A stretch of 64,000 nucleotides of DNA from Agapetus fuscipes (lineage: Eukaryota; Arthropoda; Insecta; Trichoptera; Glossosomatidae): positions 1,798,001-1,862,000 of the forward strand of contig OX637344.1 in assembly GCA_951799405.1 (NCBI GenBank), read 5' to 3'. Both the position numbers and the translations under genes were made by a program. Position 1 is the first letter of the stretch; each line of letters begins with the position of its first letter. Below the pieces are notes generated by a model. It was not told the DNA's origin. It saw nothing but the letters and a program-made list of their open reading frames with translations, and ran no database searches. Below are positions 54,912 to 64,000 of this stretch, in pieces.

Positions 54912-55339
54912 AAAAAAAAAATATTAGGATGATTTATTTGGTGAGCGCTGTTTTTGTGTGTATCACACCTCAAGAGCCCTCTGCGAGCTTGGTCGTCGCT
55001 GTAGAAAGCGCCAATTCTCAAGCAAGACCCAGTTGTTGTAAGGTTGGATGGACCTTTCAGTGACCGGTCTTTGGTAAAGGTTTATGAATTTTTCAACTCA
55101 GCGAACAGCACATTTGAAATATAAATGGTATATTTTTTGTGCTCCGCCGGGATCCGAATCCACAACCTTCCATTTACGAGTCCGAAGTGTTGCCACTACG
55201 GACTACGGACCGGTCCAAGATGCCAACGACACGCGGTGTACCTGAGCGGTCACCCATCCAAGTACTGTCCGCGCCCAATGTTGCTTAACTTCGGTGATCT
55301 ATGGGAACCGGTGCTTTCAACATGGCTAACGTCGTTGGC
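54912..55339 (-). mobile_element. 5S rRNA-SINE-B composite, nearly complete
   Basis: On the minus strand a complete 5S-like sequence (55,339-55,222) runs through ATCTTG into SINE-B (GACCGGTCCGTAGTCC...), with full body and type-1 tail ending ATCATCCTAATATT plus a T-run. The same order with a shorter 5S piece occurs at 30,588-31,045, so the joining predates both copies. Confidence 0.7.
55222..55339 (-). rRNA. 5S rRNA-derived sequence, 118 bp
   Basis: Read on the minus strand it starts GCCAACGACGTTAGCC and contains GATCACCGAAGTTAAGCAAC, GGGCGCGG, AGTACTTGGATGGGTGACCG and ends ACCGCGTGTCGTTGGC, the conserved order of eukaryotic 5S rRNA at normal length. It includes the internal promoter region. 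Its position at the 5' end of a SINE makes it a SINE head or retrocopy rather than a member of a 5S array. Confidence 0.75.
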
Positions 55340-55450
55340 CGGCCCCCTTACCTGTAAAAATAAATAGGTTCAACTCGCCACATGTGACCCCTTCGGGGAT
55401 AACGCGGCAAGAAGTTACACTATATGTGTAGCTTAGTTGCGTTTTTTTTG
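55336..55450 (+). repeat. SINE-A 3' part
   Basis: GGCCGGCCCCCTTACCTG to AGCTTAGTTGCG plus T-run. Its 5' edge shares GGC with the 5S end. Confidence 0.75.
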
Positions 55451-55678
55451 CGTAGCGACGACGGAGCTCGTAAAAATTCGGGTCGATAGCTCAGTTGGTA
55501 GAATGCTTGCATTTCATGCCGAGAACAAGGGTTCGATAACCACCGAGGGTGCACACAGCTTTCACAAAAAATAAGAACCAGCCCCCTAGGGTGCTAGGAA
55601 ACCCTCACTTCACCCATAAAAATAAATAGCTCCCAAAGCAAGAAGTTAAACTATATGTGTAGCCTAGTTGTATTTACC
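55450..55678 (+). repeat. Dimer-derived SINE-A with SINE-B junction scrap
   Basis: It starts GCGTAGCGACGACGGAGC (SINE-B 3' body) and enters CGGGTCGATAGCTCAGTTGG, so it is a 5'-truncated B-A dimer. It ends GTGTAGCCTAGTTG. Confidence 0.65.
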
Positions 55679-55957
55679 TCCAAGGGGGCGATAAAGTATT
55701 GACTACGAAAGTACTCGATTTTACCTAACAAGTATACTCGACTCATCAATCAATTATAATCTATTAAAAAAAAAACAAAAATAATAACATATACATATTA
55801 CGATTATGAAAGTCCAGTCCAGTCGTGATTTAGACCAGTCGTTAACTGTAAAACTCTACGTTTCAACTAAAAAATTGAGTTGTACAAAAATAATGTAGGA
55901 AAACTAAATGTTCACGAATGGCGCTGTTTTAATCTATGTAATTTTTCGAAAAAAACG

Positions 55958-57045
55958 TCCCCTTAGTGCTTATTTGTGTTATGTCCATAAGAGGTAATAA
56001 TTTCACATGAGCAATATTCGTATGTGTACCGGACCAATGTGTCTTATGAATACTGGAAATTGATTTTTAAATATTAAAAACGACCCTCACGTTATCATGT
56101 TTAACGTTTTTTTCTTAGCTCAGATTGTGTAGAATGTGATTCTAAAAACAATTCCATTGAAAGGTCATGTTGAAATCAAATGGTAGACAAGCACTGGCGA
56201 CAATGTCTCTTATGAAAACTTGAAATTATTGATTTTTAAAATATTTAAAAACGACCCTCACATTATCGTGTTTAAGATACTTTCTTAGCTTAGATTGTGT
56301 AGAATAATATGATTCTTAAGTCAATTCTATTTCAATAACATTGAAAAGTCATCTTTAAATCAAATGGTAGATAAGCAAAACAAGCACTGGCATGACAATG
56401 TGTCTTATGAAAACTGGAAATTCATTTTAAAAACATAATATTTTTTTACGGTTTTTTTAGCTCAAATTGCGTAGAATGTGATTGTTAAGATAAAATAAAA
56501 GAAGAGCTTGTATGAAGAAGTTTATGACTCTGGAAGAAATGAAAGAAGTATGTAAGGATAGAAAGAAATGGCGGTTGATCTGTAATGTTGGCGGCTAGGG
56601 TTTATTTAAAAGTGAAATTGGTTTTGTGTTTTAGTTTTTTTTGATGTGCATGTATATATTATTACTTATTGATTTGAAAAATGTAATTTGTCATGTATGT
56701 TCCTTGACTTATAGGTTGGTATGCGGCTGACCACCCATACTGTAAAAAATGGTTCACTTTGCCAATGTCACCCCTGTTTCAGGGAAGGACGGCTAGAGTT
56801 GCAGGGCTTATGTTCATTTGAGATTAGGTTTTTATAATGTAGGTCCACATGCGGCATGGGTTAGCGCAAAATTATACATGTCTACTTGTGGGAATGCATT
56901 TAATATAAATCTTTAATTATATATATCCTTGCAGCTTAGATTAGATTAGATAAGATAAGAAGATAATATCACTTAGAGGTCATCTTTAAAAATCAAATTG
57001 TAAATAAGCCAAACAAGAACATACTAGGGGGGGGGGGACGAAACG
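55958..57045 (+). repeat. Tandem element D units, interrupted by an RTE-C insertion
   Basis: A full D start at 55,958 (CGTCCCCTTAGTGCTTATTTG) is followed by repeated 3' parts beginning CAATGTGTCTTATGAA at about 56,034, 56,198 and 56,398. The third unit stops at about 56,490 and resumes at 56,965-57,045 (GATAAGCC-like end and a G-run). Confidence 0.7.
56490..56965 (+). mobile_element. RTE LINE 3' end plus repeat C as one insertion
   Basis: MKKFMTLEEMKEVCKDRKKW and a stop, about 115 nt of untranslated DNA, then a full repeat C (56,699-56,965). The whole block interrupts a D unit, so LINE end and repeat C arrived together. Confidence 0.7.
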
Positions 57046-57473
57046 TTGAATTTGAGTTTGAGGGGATTGATTTATACTTGGTAAGAGTCGTTAAGGAAAT
57101 GTCGTAAAATACGATACACACGGATCGATAACTATAATCCGAGTGGAACATTATGAAGTTATTTAAATCCACGGCTCTTATTGGTCGTAAATAACGAGCG
57201 GAATGACGTCATGATCTTGTAATTATCACCCACGCTGATGGTGACTGTCACACCTGAGAATGTCATTTTTGTACGTACCCGCCTTAATGCGAGGCACCTA
57301 AAAGACGTTAAATTATGTTCCTTGTAGGTTGGTGTGAGGTTGACCACCCATACTGTATAATATCGCCACCTTAAAGGTAAACTGAATAGGTGCTGATTCA
57401 CTGATTTGAGAAATCGTGGGTATAGCATTTTATTGGGAGCAACTTCTGATATTAAGTCAACTAATTACAAGGA

Positions 57474-57688
57474 AATCTATAATCTAAGTTGCAAATATAT
57501 AGTAACATTCAAAACTCATATCAAATGCATGCCCACAAACAGACACGTTTAAGTTCGCGCTTGCAAATTAAAACCAAACCTAAAATGAACATAAACCCTT
57601 CCCTGAAATAGGGGTGGCTTTGGCAAAGTGAACCATTTTTTACAATATGGGTGGTCAGCCTCATACAAACCTATAAGTCAAGGGATGC
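57474..57688 (-). repeat. Repeat C copy, internally deleted
   Basis: AATCTATAATCTAAGTTGC to ACCTATAAGTCAAGGG. A plus-strand scrap lies at 57,310-57,355. Confidence 0.7.
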
Positions 57689-57689
57689 T

Positions 57690-58185
57690 AAAGAAAATAG
57701 AGAAAAGGTGTTTTTATATGAGATACCCATGTTTGCTTAAAATTTAAGAAGAATAAACGGCTATATAGCCTTTTACAACATTGCGATAAATATAAATATG
57801 TAGGTACATAAGTAGGTACTGTATCTATAGGTATAAAACTAATATCTTAAAATATAACACAAATAAATGACACATAAATATTATACAAAGATGTAAATAT
57901 ACGATGGTTATAAAGCAATAGAACTAACAATTTAAAAATAATAACAATAAACTTTAAAAATAATAATGCAAAAACCATAAACCAGTGTAAGCAATTGTTG
58001 TATACAAAAATTGTTGTAATAAACAACAAATCTTCATTATTTGATCAGGGTTGTCACAAACATAATATACTAAATCAGGTGTAAAATTTGCTAAAATTAA
58101 TAGAATAAACAAAAGATCATTTAAAATTTCAAGGATTTTTTTATAAAAAAATTTCATACAATGCAATACAACATACAATTTACAA
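57690..58185. other. AT-rich stretch without a recognised gene
   Basis: It contains several TAGGTAC-type motifs near 57,800. No frame with recognisable motifs. Confidence 0.4.
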
Positions 58186-58189
58186 TGTG

Positions 58190-58310
58190 TTGTGCAAAGA
58201 AAGAAAGAAGATGTGAAACTAAAGGTACAAAAAAAAAAAAATGTGTTGAGATGGCTTGGGCCTGTGGAAAGAATGGATGATGAGAGACCGACAAAATGCG
58301 GATACCTACA
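58190..58310 (+). pseudogene. RTE-like LINE scrap at the LINE insertion point
   Basis: It encodes LRWLGPVERMDDERPTK, the RTE-type C-terminal motif, and ends where the poly(A) of the minus-strand LINE begins. Confidence 0.6.
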
Positions 58311-61188
58311 TACTATTTTTTTTTTTTTTAAATGTATAGAATCCCGTGGAGAAAATATCAACCTCCAGCTTGTTCGCCTCCCTGGGCAGTCGCTGAAAAG
58401 GCGAGTAATACTGGTAGTTCACGGCACAGTCTGCCACATCAAAAGTATCCACGTTACGCGTGTTCCTTATTGGGACACGGAAATTAATTTTTGATAGGAG
58501 TTGGGGCGCGTCGGTCAAGCCATTAATGAGTTTGTATAGAAAAACCATGTCAGCAGCACTTCTCCGAGCCGAGAGCGGTGCAAGTTTATACGATTCTCGG
58601 AGTTGGTTATAATTGATATCCGAGATGGGTATTCCGAGTTTGAAGTTGATAAAGCGAAGTAGTTTGTTTTGTACCTTTTCTATACTACGTATATGTACCT
58701 GGTAGTGAGGAGACCACAACACGGAGTTATACTCCAGCAATGGCCTCACCAAACTTGTAAAAATATAAATAAAGGTGTGCACGTTATAAAATTTTTCACA
58801 CAGTCGTAAGGAAAATCCTAATGTTCTGAGTGCCCTACCCACAGTTGCCTTTATGTGTGGTACAAATGTTAATCCCGCGTCCAACAATACTCCCAAATCT
58901 TTGATTTGCGCAACCGACATAAGCTGTGTACCATCAATCGAGTAAGGGTACACCGTGGGATTCTTAATTTTGTGGAAACGCATTACTTGACATTTTTCTA
59001 TGTTTAAAGTTAAATCATTCTTCACACACCAGTCATAAAGCACGTCAATATTTCTTTGTAATATCTCGCAGTCACCAATACAGTTAACCACTCTGTAAAT
59101 TTTCAAGTCATCAGCAAACATGACAAATCTCACCCCGTCAAACCCGCTCAGGAGATCATTGACAAATATATTAAACAAAATGGGTCCGAGATGTGAGCCC
59201 TGCGGCACACCGCTCTTCGCCAAAAAAGGAGATGAAACAACGCCCGACACACAAACCCTAAGTTCCCTTTCAGCAAGATAGCTCGAAAACCACGCAAGGA
59301 GTGCACCATCAATACCAAGAGAAAGAAGCTTTGCCAACAATATTGTATGGGAGACGCGGTCAAACGCCTTGGAGTAGTCTGTATATACACAGTCCGTCTG
59401 ACTCCTGGTAACAAAAGCATCCATGATATCACAATGAAATTCCAAAAGGTTTGTCAAGGTCGATCGGTTTTGCATAAAACCATGCTGTTGGTCCGATATA
59501 ACGAGTGCTAAGTCACTCTTAATCTTACTGAGAAGAATACATTCGAACAACTTCGGTATGCAGGATTGTATACATATTGGGCGATAGCTAGTGACATCAG
59601 ATTTATCTCCCTTTTTGAAAATTGGAATAATGTTGCTAGATTTCCAAGCTGTTGGAAAAATTCCCGATTCAATAGATTTATTAAATATTTTTTGTAAAAT
59701 CCAACACATAACATTTGAACAATTCTTAATAAAAACAGGCGGCAGTTGATCAGGACCTGCAGATTTATTAGTATCCAGCGAATCAATACCACGCTGCACG
59801 TCCGACACGGAAAATATCACACGCGCGATATGAACTCGATCAGTCAGCGGGAGCGCCGGAGTGTTGACACCCATGAGAACGTCCTCGTAGATTGACAGGA
59901 AATATTTTCTAAATAAGTCCACTACATCACTCACGCTATTGGCAGACCTGTCATTGAAATACATTATTTTCGGGTAATCGCTATGATCGTCTTTTAAAGA
60001 TTTGGCAAGTTTATACAAATTCACGGAGGTTCCTGGTAACTGACTCTCTATGTTTCTATAAAATTCACGTTTTAGCGCTGCTGAAAGCACCTGGCACTCC
60101 TTTCTTACCCTACTGAATGCTTCGTAGTCACTGGGGTCCCCAGTTGCCTTATACTGGGCATGCAATCTTTTTTTCAAACTAATCTTATCAACAAGTTCGC
60201 GTGTGAACCATTTGGGGTAGTTCCCCCATGGTGGCCGTTTGATAGGCACAAAATCGTGAACGGAACTATTTATAACGTTGTAAAATTGTGACACAATTTC
60301 ATTTACGTCGGTATTTGTATCAAGGAAAGACCAATCAACCTCATTAAGATGGTTATTTATGACGTCGTAGTCACAAGTTTTGAAGTTTTTTGTAATTCTT
60401 TTCGGCAAGGACTCCCTTTCATAATTCACAATAAAATCTATCTCTAATGGGGGGTGATGGGCATCAGCCGGCAGGATGATCTCCGCGGCTGTGGAAACAT
60501 TAAGACCATCAATATCTGTAAATATTAAGTCCAGTAATCGGTTTAAACTGTTACGTACCAGATTACACTGAACCAAACCAAGGAACGAGGACATGTTTTT
60601 AATTTCGGCGGTACACTCATCGTCTATCACCGCATTGGCCTCACACTCACACCATTTGGCACCCGGCAAATTGTAGTCCCCAGCAACCAAGATTTTAGCG
60701 TCTGGATATTTAAAACGGATTCTTTCCATATCTTTACAATGATTGGAGTAGGATTCAGAGTCTGAACCTGGCGGAATATATACGCAAGCCACAATTAAAA
60801 TTCCAATCGGGAGAATGATTTTAACAAATATTTGCTCCAATGAAGTGTTCAGACATTTTATTATACAGGACCTGAACCTTTTGGCAACGCAGATCATAAC
60901 ACCTCCTCCCCTGGACTTGCCACTATCTTTACGATCACGATCTCTCCTATACACACAGTAACGGTCAAAACCAAGCTCTCCGTCACGCACACCTTCATTC
61001 AACCAGGTTTCTGTAAAAAACAATATATCATATGAAGTTAAAGATGCACTAATAGATAATTCAGATAGTTTTGTGTTTACTCCACGGACGTTCTGATAGT
61101 AGGCAGTTGCGCCGATTCTCCTGGTAAGTTTTTTCGGAGCTTTACAATCTTTGGAATTGAATCGAAAAATTTCACCGTCAGCTCCTCC
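58306..61188 (-). CDS. LINE ORF2: endonuclease and reverse transcriptase
   Basis: 960 open codons. The first ATG-less segment overlaps ORF1 in the -1 frame. APE-type endonuclease motifs come first: YYQNVRG (about 61,101 down), FFTETW, GDYNLPG and ADAHHPPLEID. Reverse transcriptase follows: YRPICIQSCIPKLFE, DYSKAFDRVSH (59,359-59,379), SGVPQGSHLGPILFN and FADDLKIY (the two catalytic Asp codons at 59,107-59,112), then LNIEKC and the usual C-terminal region. Family membership is the Jockey/CR1 superfamily; I cannot fix the clade. No in-frame ATG precedes the endonuclease, so it is probably expressed by frameshifting or re-initiation. The last residues (KKKKNSM) and the stop codon come from poly(A) and flanking DNA. 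Confidence 0.8.
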   Translation of the reverse strand, partial: GGADGEIFRFNSKDCKAPKKLTRRIGATAYYQNVRGVNTKLSELSISASLTSYDILFFTETWLNEGVRDGELGFDRYCVYRRDRDRKDSGKSRGGGVMICVAKRFRSCIIKCLNTSLEQIFVKIILPIGILIVACVYIPPGSDSESYSNHCKDMERIRFKYPDAKILVAGDYNLPGAKWCECEANAVIDDECTAEIKNMSSFLGLVQCNLVRNSLNRLLDLIFTDIDGLNVSTAAEIILPADAHHPPLEIDFIVNYERESLPKRITKNFKTCDYDVINNHLNEVDWSFLDTNTDVNEIVSQFYNVINSSVHDFVPIKRPPWGNYPKWFTRELVDKISLKKRLHAQYKATGDPSDYEAFSRVRKECQVLSAALKREFYRNIESQLPGTSVNLYKLAKSLKDDHSDYPKIMYFNDRSANSVSDVVDLFRKYFLSIYEDVLMGVNTPALPLTDRVHIARVIFSVSDVQRGIDSLDTNKSAGPDQLPPVFIKNCSNVMCWILQKIFNKSIESGIFPTAWKSSNIIPIFKKGDKSDVTSYRPICIQSCIPKLFECILLSKIKSDLALVISDQQHGFMQNRSTLTNLLEFHCDIMDAFVTRSQTDCVYTDYSKAFDRVSHTILLAKLLSLGIDGALLAWFSSYLAERELRVCVSGVVSSPFLAKSGVPQGSHLGPILFNIFVNDLLSGFDGVRFVMFADDLKIYRVVNCIGDCEILQRNIDVLYDWCVKNDLTLNIEKCQVMRFHKIKNPTVYPYSIDGTQLMSVAQIKDLGVLLDAGLTFVPHIKATVGRALRTLGFSLRLCEKFYNVHTFIYIFTSLVRPLLEYNSVLWSPHYQVHIRSIEKVQNKLLRFINFKLGIPISDINYNQLRESYKLAPLSARRSAADMVFLYKLINGLTDAPQLLSKINFRVPIRNTRNVDTFDVADCAVNYQYYSPFQRLPREANKLEVDIFSTGFYTFKKKKNSM

Positions 61189-61823
61189 TCACCAGCCATT
61201 CGCCTCTCCTCGACTTCATTCCATAGACCCCGTAGATGTTCCCTCTGTGAGACAGTCAGATCAGCTTTAGCTCGCACACCATCGCCAAGAAGCCTATTAT
61301 TACGCAGCACATATCTGGCCTCCGAAGAATCAGCAAAGGAAACTTTAACAGGCCTTACTTTGTCAGCCGCCACTCTTCCAACTCTGGATACCTTGATACA
61401 ATCCGTTTTGACTTCATCGAACTTACTGACGATATTCATGACAGTGTTGCGGTCATCATTCAGTCGCTGCACCTGGGTAGTGGCCGCGCTTTCTGGAATA
61501 TTCATCAACATTACATTCTTAGATTTTTCACGTCGTTCCTCGAGTTCGCTAATCGCATCAAAGATAGAATTATGCTTTGAGTCCTCCGACTCGCCCATTG
61601 AAATGGGCTTACTCTTGAATGTCTGCAATTCCCCTTCCATTTTGCCGGTTAAAACTCCAATCAGGGACATCGTTCTTGCCAGTCCCGCCGTCGTGGGTAG
61701 CAATTTAGAAGTCAACTCCTTAACTGCCTTCACTGCAGAATTATTGCCATTTATTAGCGCCAGTTGCATGGTATTCAAAAGGTTTGATGCCTCCGTTATT
61801 AGTTGAACAACGTTTGATTCCAT
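61077..61823 (-). CDS. LINE ORF1: nucleic-acid-binding protein
   Basis: 248 residues. The N-terminal half is helical and likely a coiled coil, ending in ISELEERREKSK. The middle (about 98-175) has NVMLMNIPES, VSRVGR and RPVKVSFADSSEARYVL. This resembles the RRM-like plus C-terminal domain of L1-type ORF1 proteins, and the region with LTVSQREHLRGLWNEVEERR fits the C-terminal domain. It would coat the LINE RNA. It overlaps ORF2 by 112 nt and ends TAA at 61,077. Confidence 0.7.
   Translation of the reverse strand: MESNVVQLITEASNLLNTMQLALINGNNSAVKAVKELTSKLLPTTAGLARTMSLIGVLTGKMEGELQTFKSKPISMGESEDSKHNSIFDAISELEERREKSKNVMLMNIPESAATTQVQRLNDDRNTVMNIVSKFDEVKTDCIKVSRVGRVAADKVRPVKVSFADSSEARYVLRNNRLLGDGVRAKADLTVSQREHLRGLWNEVEERRMAGEEELTVKFFDSIPKIVKLRKNLPGESAQLPTIRTSVE
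61128..61134 (-). promoter_or_regulatory. Candidate -1 frameshift heptamer
   Basis: On the minus strand ORF1 reads CGA AAA AAC, so A AAA AAC stands in the zero frame as a canonical slippery heptamer. A -1 slip enters the ORF2 frame just before the endonuclease start. ORF1 would otherwise stop 51 nt later. Confidence 0.6.
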
Positions 61824-61844
61824 TGTTAAAAATCGTTGGACAAG

Positions 61845-62325
61845 AGGAAAAAAAAGAAGTTGTAATTATAATATATATTTTTTTTCTCACGGGTTATTTA
61901 AGTTTTATATTATTTAAGTATAATATTATTGTTTTATGTCACAGGTACAATTTATTTGATTATTGTGTTTATTTTTATTTATCCCAATTGCAGTGACAGC
62001 CCTGCTACAAAGTATTCAGCAATAATATAAGCAATTATGTTTATTGGCTGCAATTTATTGGACAGATTTGCAAAAATAGTCCTTATTGATATTACAAGCG
62101 ATGAAACATTTATTTTTAATTTGAAAAAAAAACACATAAGCAGCAGTCAGAGAGAACCGCGAACAATTTGTGATAAAAAATTGAGTTAGCTTTACACTGT
62201 AAACACCAATACACTTCACGCAATTCAGTTATTACAGATATTTATAATTATTTATTAGCAAGCAAAAATTTGGAGTGCACTACTTATGATATTATGATAT
62301 TAATCAAACATATTCAGTTCAATTC
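61845..62325. other. AT-rich stretch without a recognised feature
   Basis: Nothing beyond A/T tracts. It may include part of the LINE 5' untranslated region. Confidence 0.4.
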
Positions 62326-62329
62326 AAAA

Positions 62330-62525
62330 TATATCTTTGCATGAGCGTCCATGTGCTGTGGGTCCTTTTGACACATACATACAGGACAGGTATGAGGAGG
62401 GTTTTGAGCATACTGCGCCATTTTGGGTCCGTCATCTCAACCATCTTTTCCAGTCTCTGATGGTCCATGCGCTGGATGTGATCCAGCCAATGCAATCTGC
62501 TGTCTTTTATTGACCGGACCACATC
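62330..62525 (-). pseudogene. RTE-like LINE C-terminal scrap
   Basis: The minus strand encodes SRLHWLDHIQRMDHQRLEK, the WxGHxxRM-type motif of LINE C-termini, then decays. Confidence 0.6.
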
Positions 62526-62529
62526 TACA

Positions 62530-63370
62530 TCACGGTTCGTGTCGTTTGTACTTTCTAATAACTAGTCTACAGTAATAACAATTTGACAATAAAGTGTGTT
62601 TTATTTCCGTAAATTTGAATGTTACAAAATATTTATGTTAAATCTAACAGACCATCATAAAATCAAGAAATATTTAAATTAAACCTTTTGTAATTTATAT
62701 GTCCGAGTGTGGTATGGAATGACCACCGACCAAGTTATGAAAGTTTACTTACACAAAAACAAAAGCGGCAATCTATATTCATTTAAAAAATAAAATACAA
62801 ATACAGTTTTGATAAGAAAACGATTCTCTATATTTCTATACATTTAACTTAGTTTTTAAAATAAACCTAGTTTGCCGTATTTGGTTTTGTATGACTCGAT
62901 TAATACTGTCAATATGGACGAGCGTATAAAAAAAATAACAAACAAACAAACAAACGAACGAGAGTCCAGTTAAACTAAAAAATAGAGTGTACAAAAAAAA
63001 TGTACGAAAACTGAAATAGCAATTCTAGTGGGTGTATGAGTTTTCATATATTTCTGAGGTTGAAATTATACGTATTTTTTCATACTTGGGGGGTACGTCT
63101 CGTGCCACACACGCATCGAACCCAACACCTTCTTGTTCATAAATTAAAACTTAGATCACCTCGGCCGGCGACCGGATGGCTGCTTGTAAAACCGACCCTT
63201 CATCATGTCAGCTACGAAAAAAAAAACAACTTTAATTATGAACAAATTTGTGTAAGATAATTTTACAACGATAAAATCTAGTTAAGCTTTAGTTCAGAAT
63301 TCAGATGATTTGAATATAGATGCCTAATAAAAATATATTGAAATTAATTTTTGATCAAGTTTTCCTGCGA
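62530..63370. other. AT-rich stretch without a recognised gene
   Basis: A single repeat E unit lies near 62,985-63,055. An (AAAC)n run lies at 62,938-62,960. Confidence 0.4.
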
Positions 63371-63373
63371 ATG

Positions 63374-63925
63374 AGTATTCCTTGACTCATAGGCTGGTAT
63401 CTTTTTTTTAAGAAATTCTGTGCGGTAGAATCCCTATATTTCAATGGCACTTGTTGTAGTGGCGCAGAGGTGTTGTTTACCATCTTGGTCGTCGCTACAA
63501 AGCTCCAATACTCAAGCAAGACTCAGTTCCTGTAAGGCTGGATGGACATTTAGTGATCGGTCTTTGGTAAAGGTTTCATAAATTTTTCAACCCAGCAAAG
63601 AGCATATTTGAAAATATAAATTGTATATTTTTGGTACTCCGCCAAGATTCGAACCTAAAACCTTCCATTTAAGAGTCCAATGTGTTGCCACTGGACTATG
63701 GACCGGTCAAAACTGGTATGAGGCTGACCAGCCAAATTGTGAAAAATGGTAAGAGTTGCAGGGCTTACGTTCATTTGAGATTTAGTTTTTTATTTGGTCC
63801 ACATCGGCTTGCGTAAGTTTGAACTTATCCCAATAATAAAAATATACGTGTCTATTTATGGGATTGCATTTAATAGGAATCTTAAAATGTACTAAATCTT
63901 TGCAACTCAGATTATTAATATTATT
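63374..63925 (+). repeat. Repeat C copy split by SINE-B
   Basis: The start TTCCTTGACTCATAGGCTGG (to 63,400) is separated from the rest (63,713-63,925) by a SINE-B. CTGGTAT is duplicated at both sides. Confidence 0.75.
63401..63712 (-). mobile_element. Complete SINE-B (tail type 2) with target duplication
   Basis: About 312 bp on the minus strand: head GACCGGTCCATAGTCCAG, body with TTGAGTATTGGAGC, tail CTCTGCGCCACTACAACAAG to CCGCACAGAATTTC, then an A-run. CTGGTAT flanks it (63,394-63,400 and 63,713-63,719). Confidence 0.8.
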
Positions 63926-64000
63926 ATTATAATAAATCTCTGATGTTCAGGAGCATGATTGTTACCAAATTATTCAACGTTTGAGCGAATAAATAAATAA

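Larger units (their letters stand above)
58316..61840 (-). mobile_element. Nearly complete Jockey/CR1-superfamily LINE
   Basis: ORF1, ORF2 and a 14-nt poly(A) (58,316-58,329, T on the plus strand) are all present. The 5' boundary near 61,840 is a guess because no target duplication was found. Both frames are open over their lengths, so the copy may be recent. Confidence 0.75.

Noticed and set aside
55222..55339. A functional stand-alone 5S rRNA gene
   Set aside because: It is fused to a SINE head in the same orientation, and a truncated copy with the same fusion exists at 31.0 kb, so a SINE component is the better reading, though transcription cannot be excluded.
61360..61806. Plus-strand 148-codon frame opposite LINE ORF1
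   Set aside because: It is antisense to a recognised ORF1 and has no motif of its own.
58316..61840. Target-site duplication for the minus-strand LINE
   Set aside because: I compared the sequence left of the T-run with that beyond 61,823 and found no convincing direct repeat, so none is claimed.

Overview
The window looks like a stretch of animal nuclear DNA, most likely from an insect. The non-coding DNA is AT-rich. The only multi-exon gene has short introns of about 70-110 bp with consensus splice sites. The sequence is dominated by tRNA-derived SINEs, RTE/CR1/Jockey-type LINE debris, foldback elements and DNA transposons. Scattered TAGGTACCTA-like motifs are typical of Lepidoptera, so a moth or butterfly is my best guess (inference only). 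I see no convincing single-copy host gene; every substantial reading frame belongs to a mobile element.

Layout. From 1 to about 39.1 kb the window is a nested thicket of short repeats. I sort them into families. SINE-A has a tRNA-like head and a (GTTGC)n tail. SINE-B has a different tRNA-like head and carries one of several alternative 3' tails. Repeat C is about 250 bp with a (TAGAT)n tail and sits at the 3' end of an RTE LINE. Element D is about 240 bp with long terminal inverted repeats (a MITE). Several foldback elements and decayed LINE 3' ends lie between them. At 39,327-43,684 is a complete 4.36-kb cut-and-paste transposon with 35-bp inverted repeats, an ATAT target duplication and a five-exon transposase of about 888 residues (Sola-like by my reading). 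A 247-bp non-autonomous relative with the same ends and the same ATAT duplication lies at 15,550-15,796.

At 50,576-54,544 is the most unusual object: an intact LTR retrotransposon with two 473-bp LTRs that I read as identical and a GTAT target duplication, but no protease, reverse transcriptase or integrase. Its single 789-codon frame joins a SAP domain, an 18-residue repeated coiled coil, a Ty3/gypsy-type Gag core, a CCHC knuckle, a second coiled coil, a TARG1/OARD1-like macro domain (ADP-ribose-binding fold) and a C-terminal CCCH zinc finger. At 58.3-61.8 kb on the minus strand is a nearly complete Jockey/CR1-superfamily LINE. Its ORF1 and endonuclease-RT ORF2 overlap in the -1 frame across an A AAA AAC heptamer, suggesting programmed frameshifting.

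How the parts work together. The LINEs probably supply the machinery that copies the SINEs. The same SINE-B head is found joined to an (ATT)n tail, an A-rich tail, a whole SINE-A unit (heterodimer) and, at its 5' end, a 5S rRNA sequence. This points to modular assembly and perhaps use of more than one LINE partner. The macro-domain LTR element must borrow its enzymes from a relative elsewhere in the genome. Repeat-copy boundaries were read by eye and may be off by several bases.
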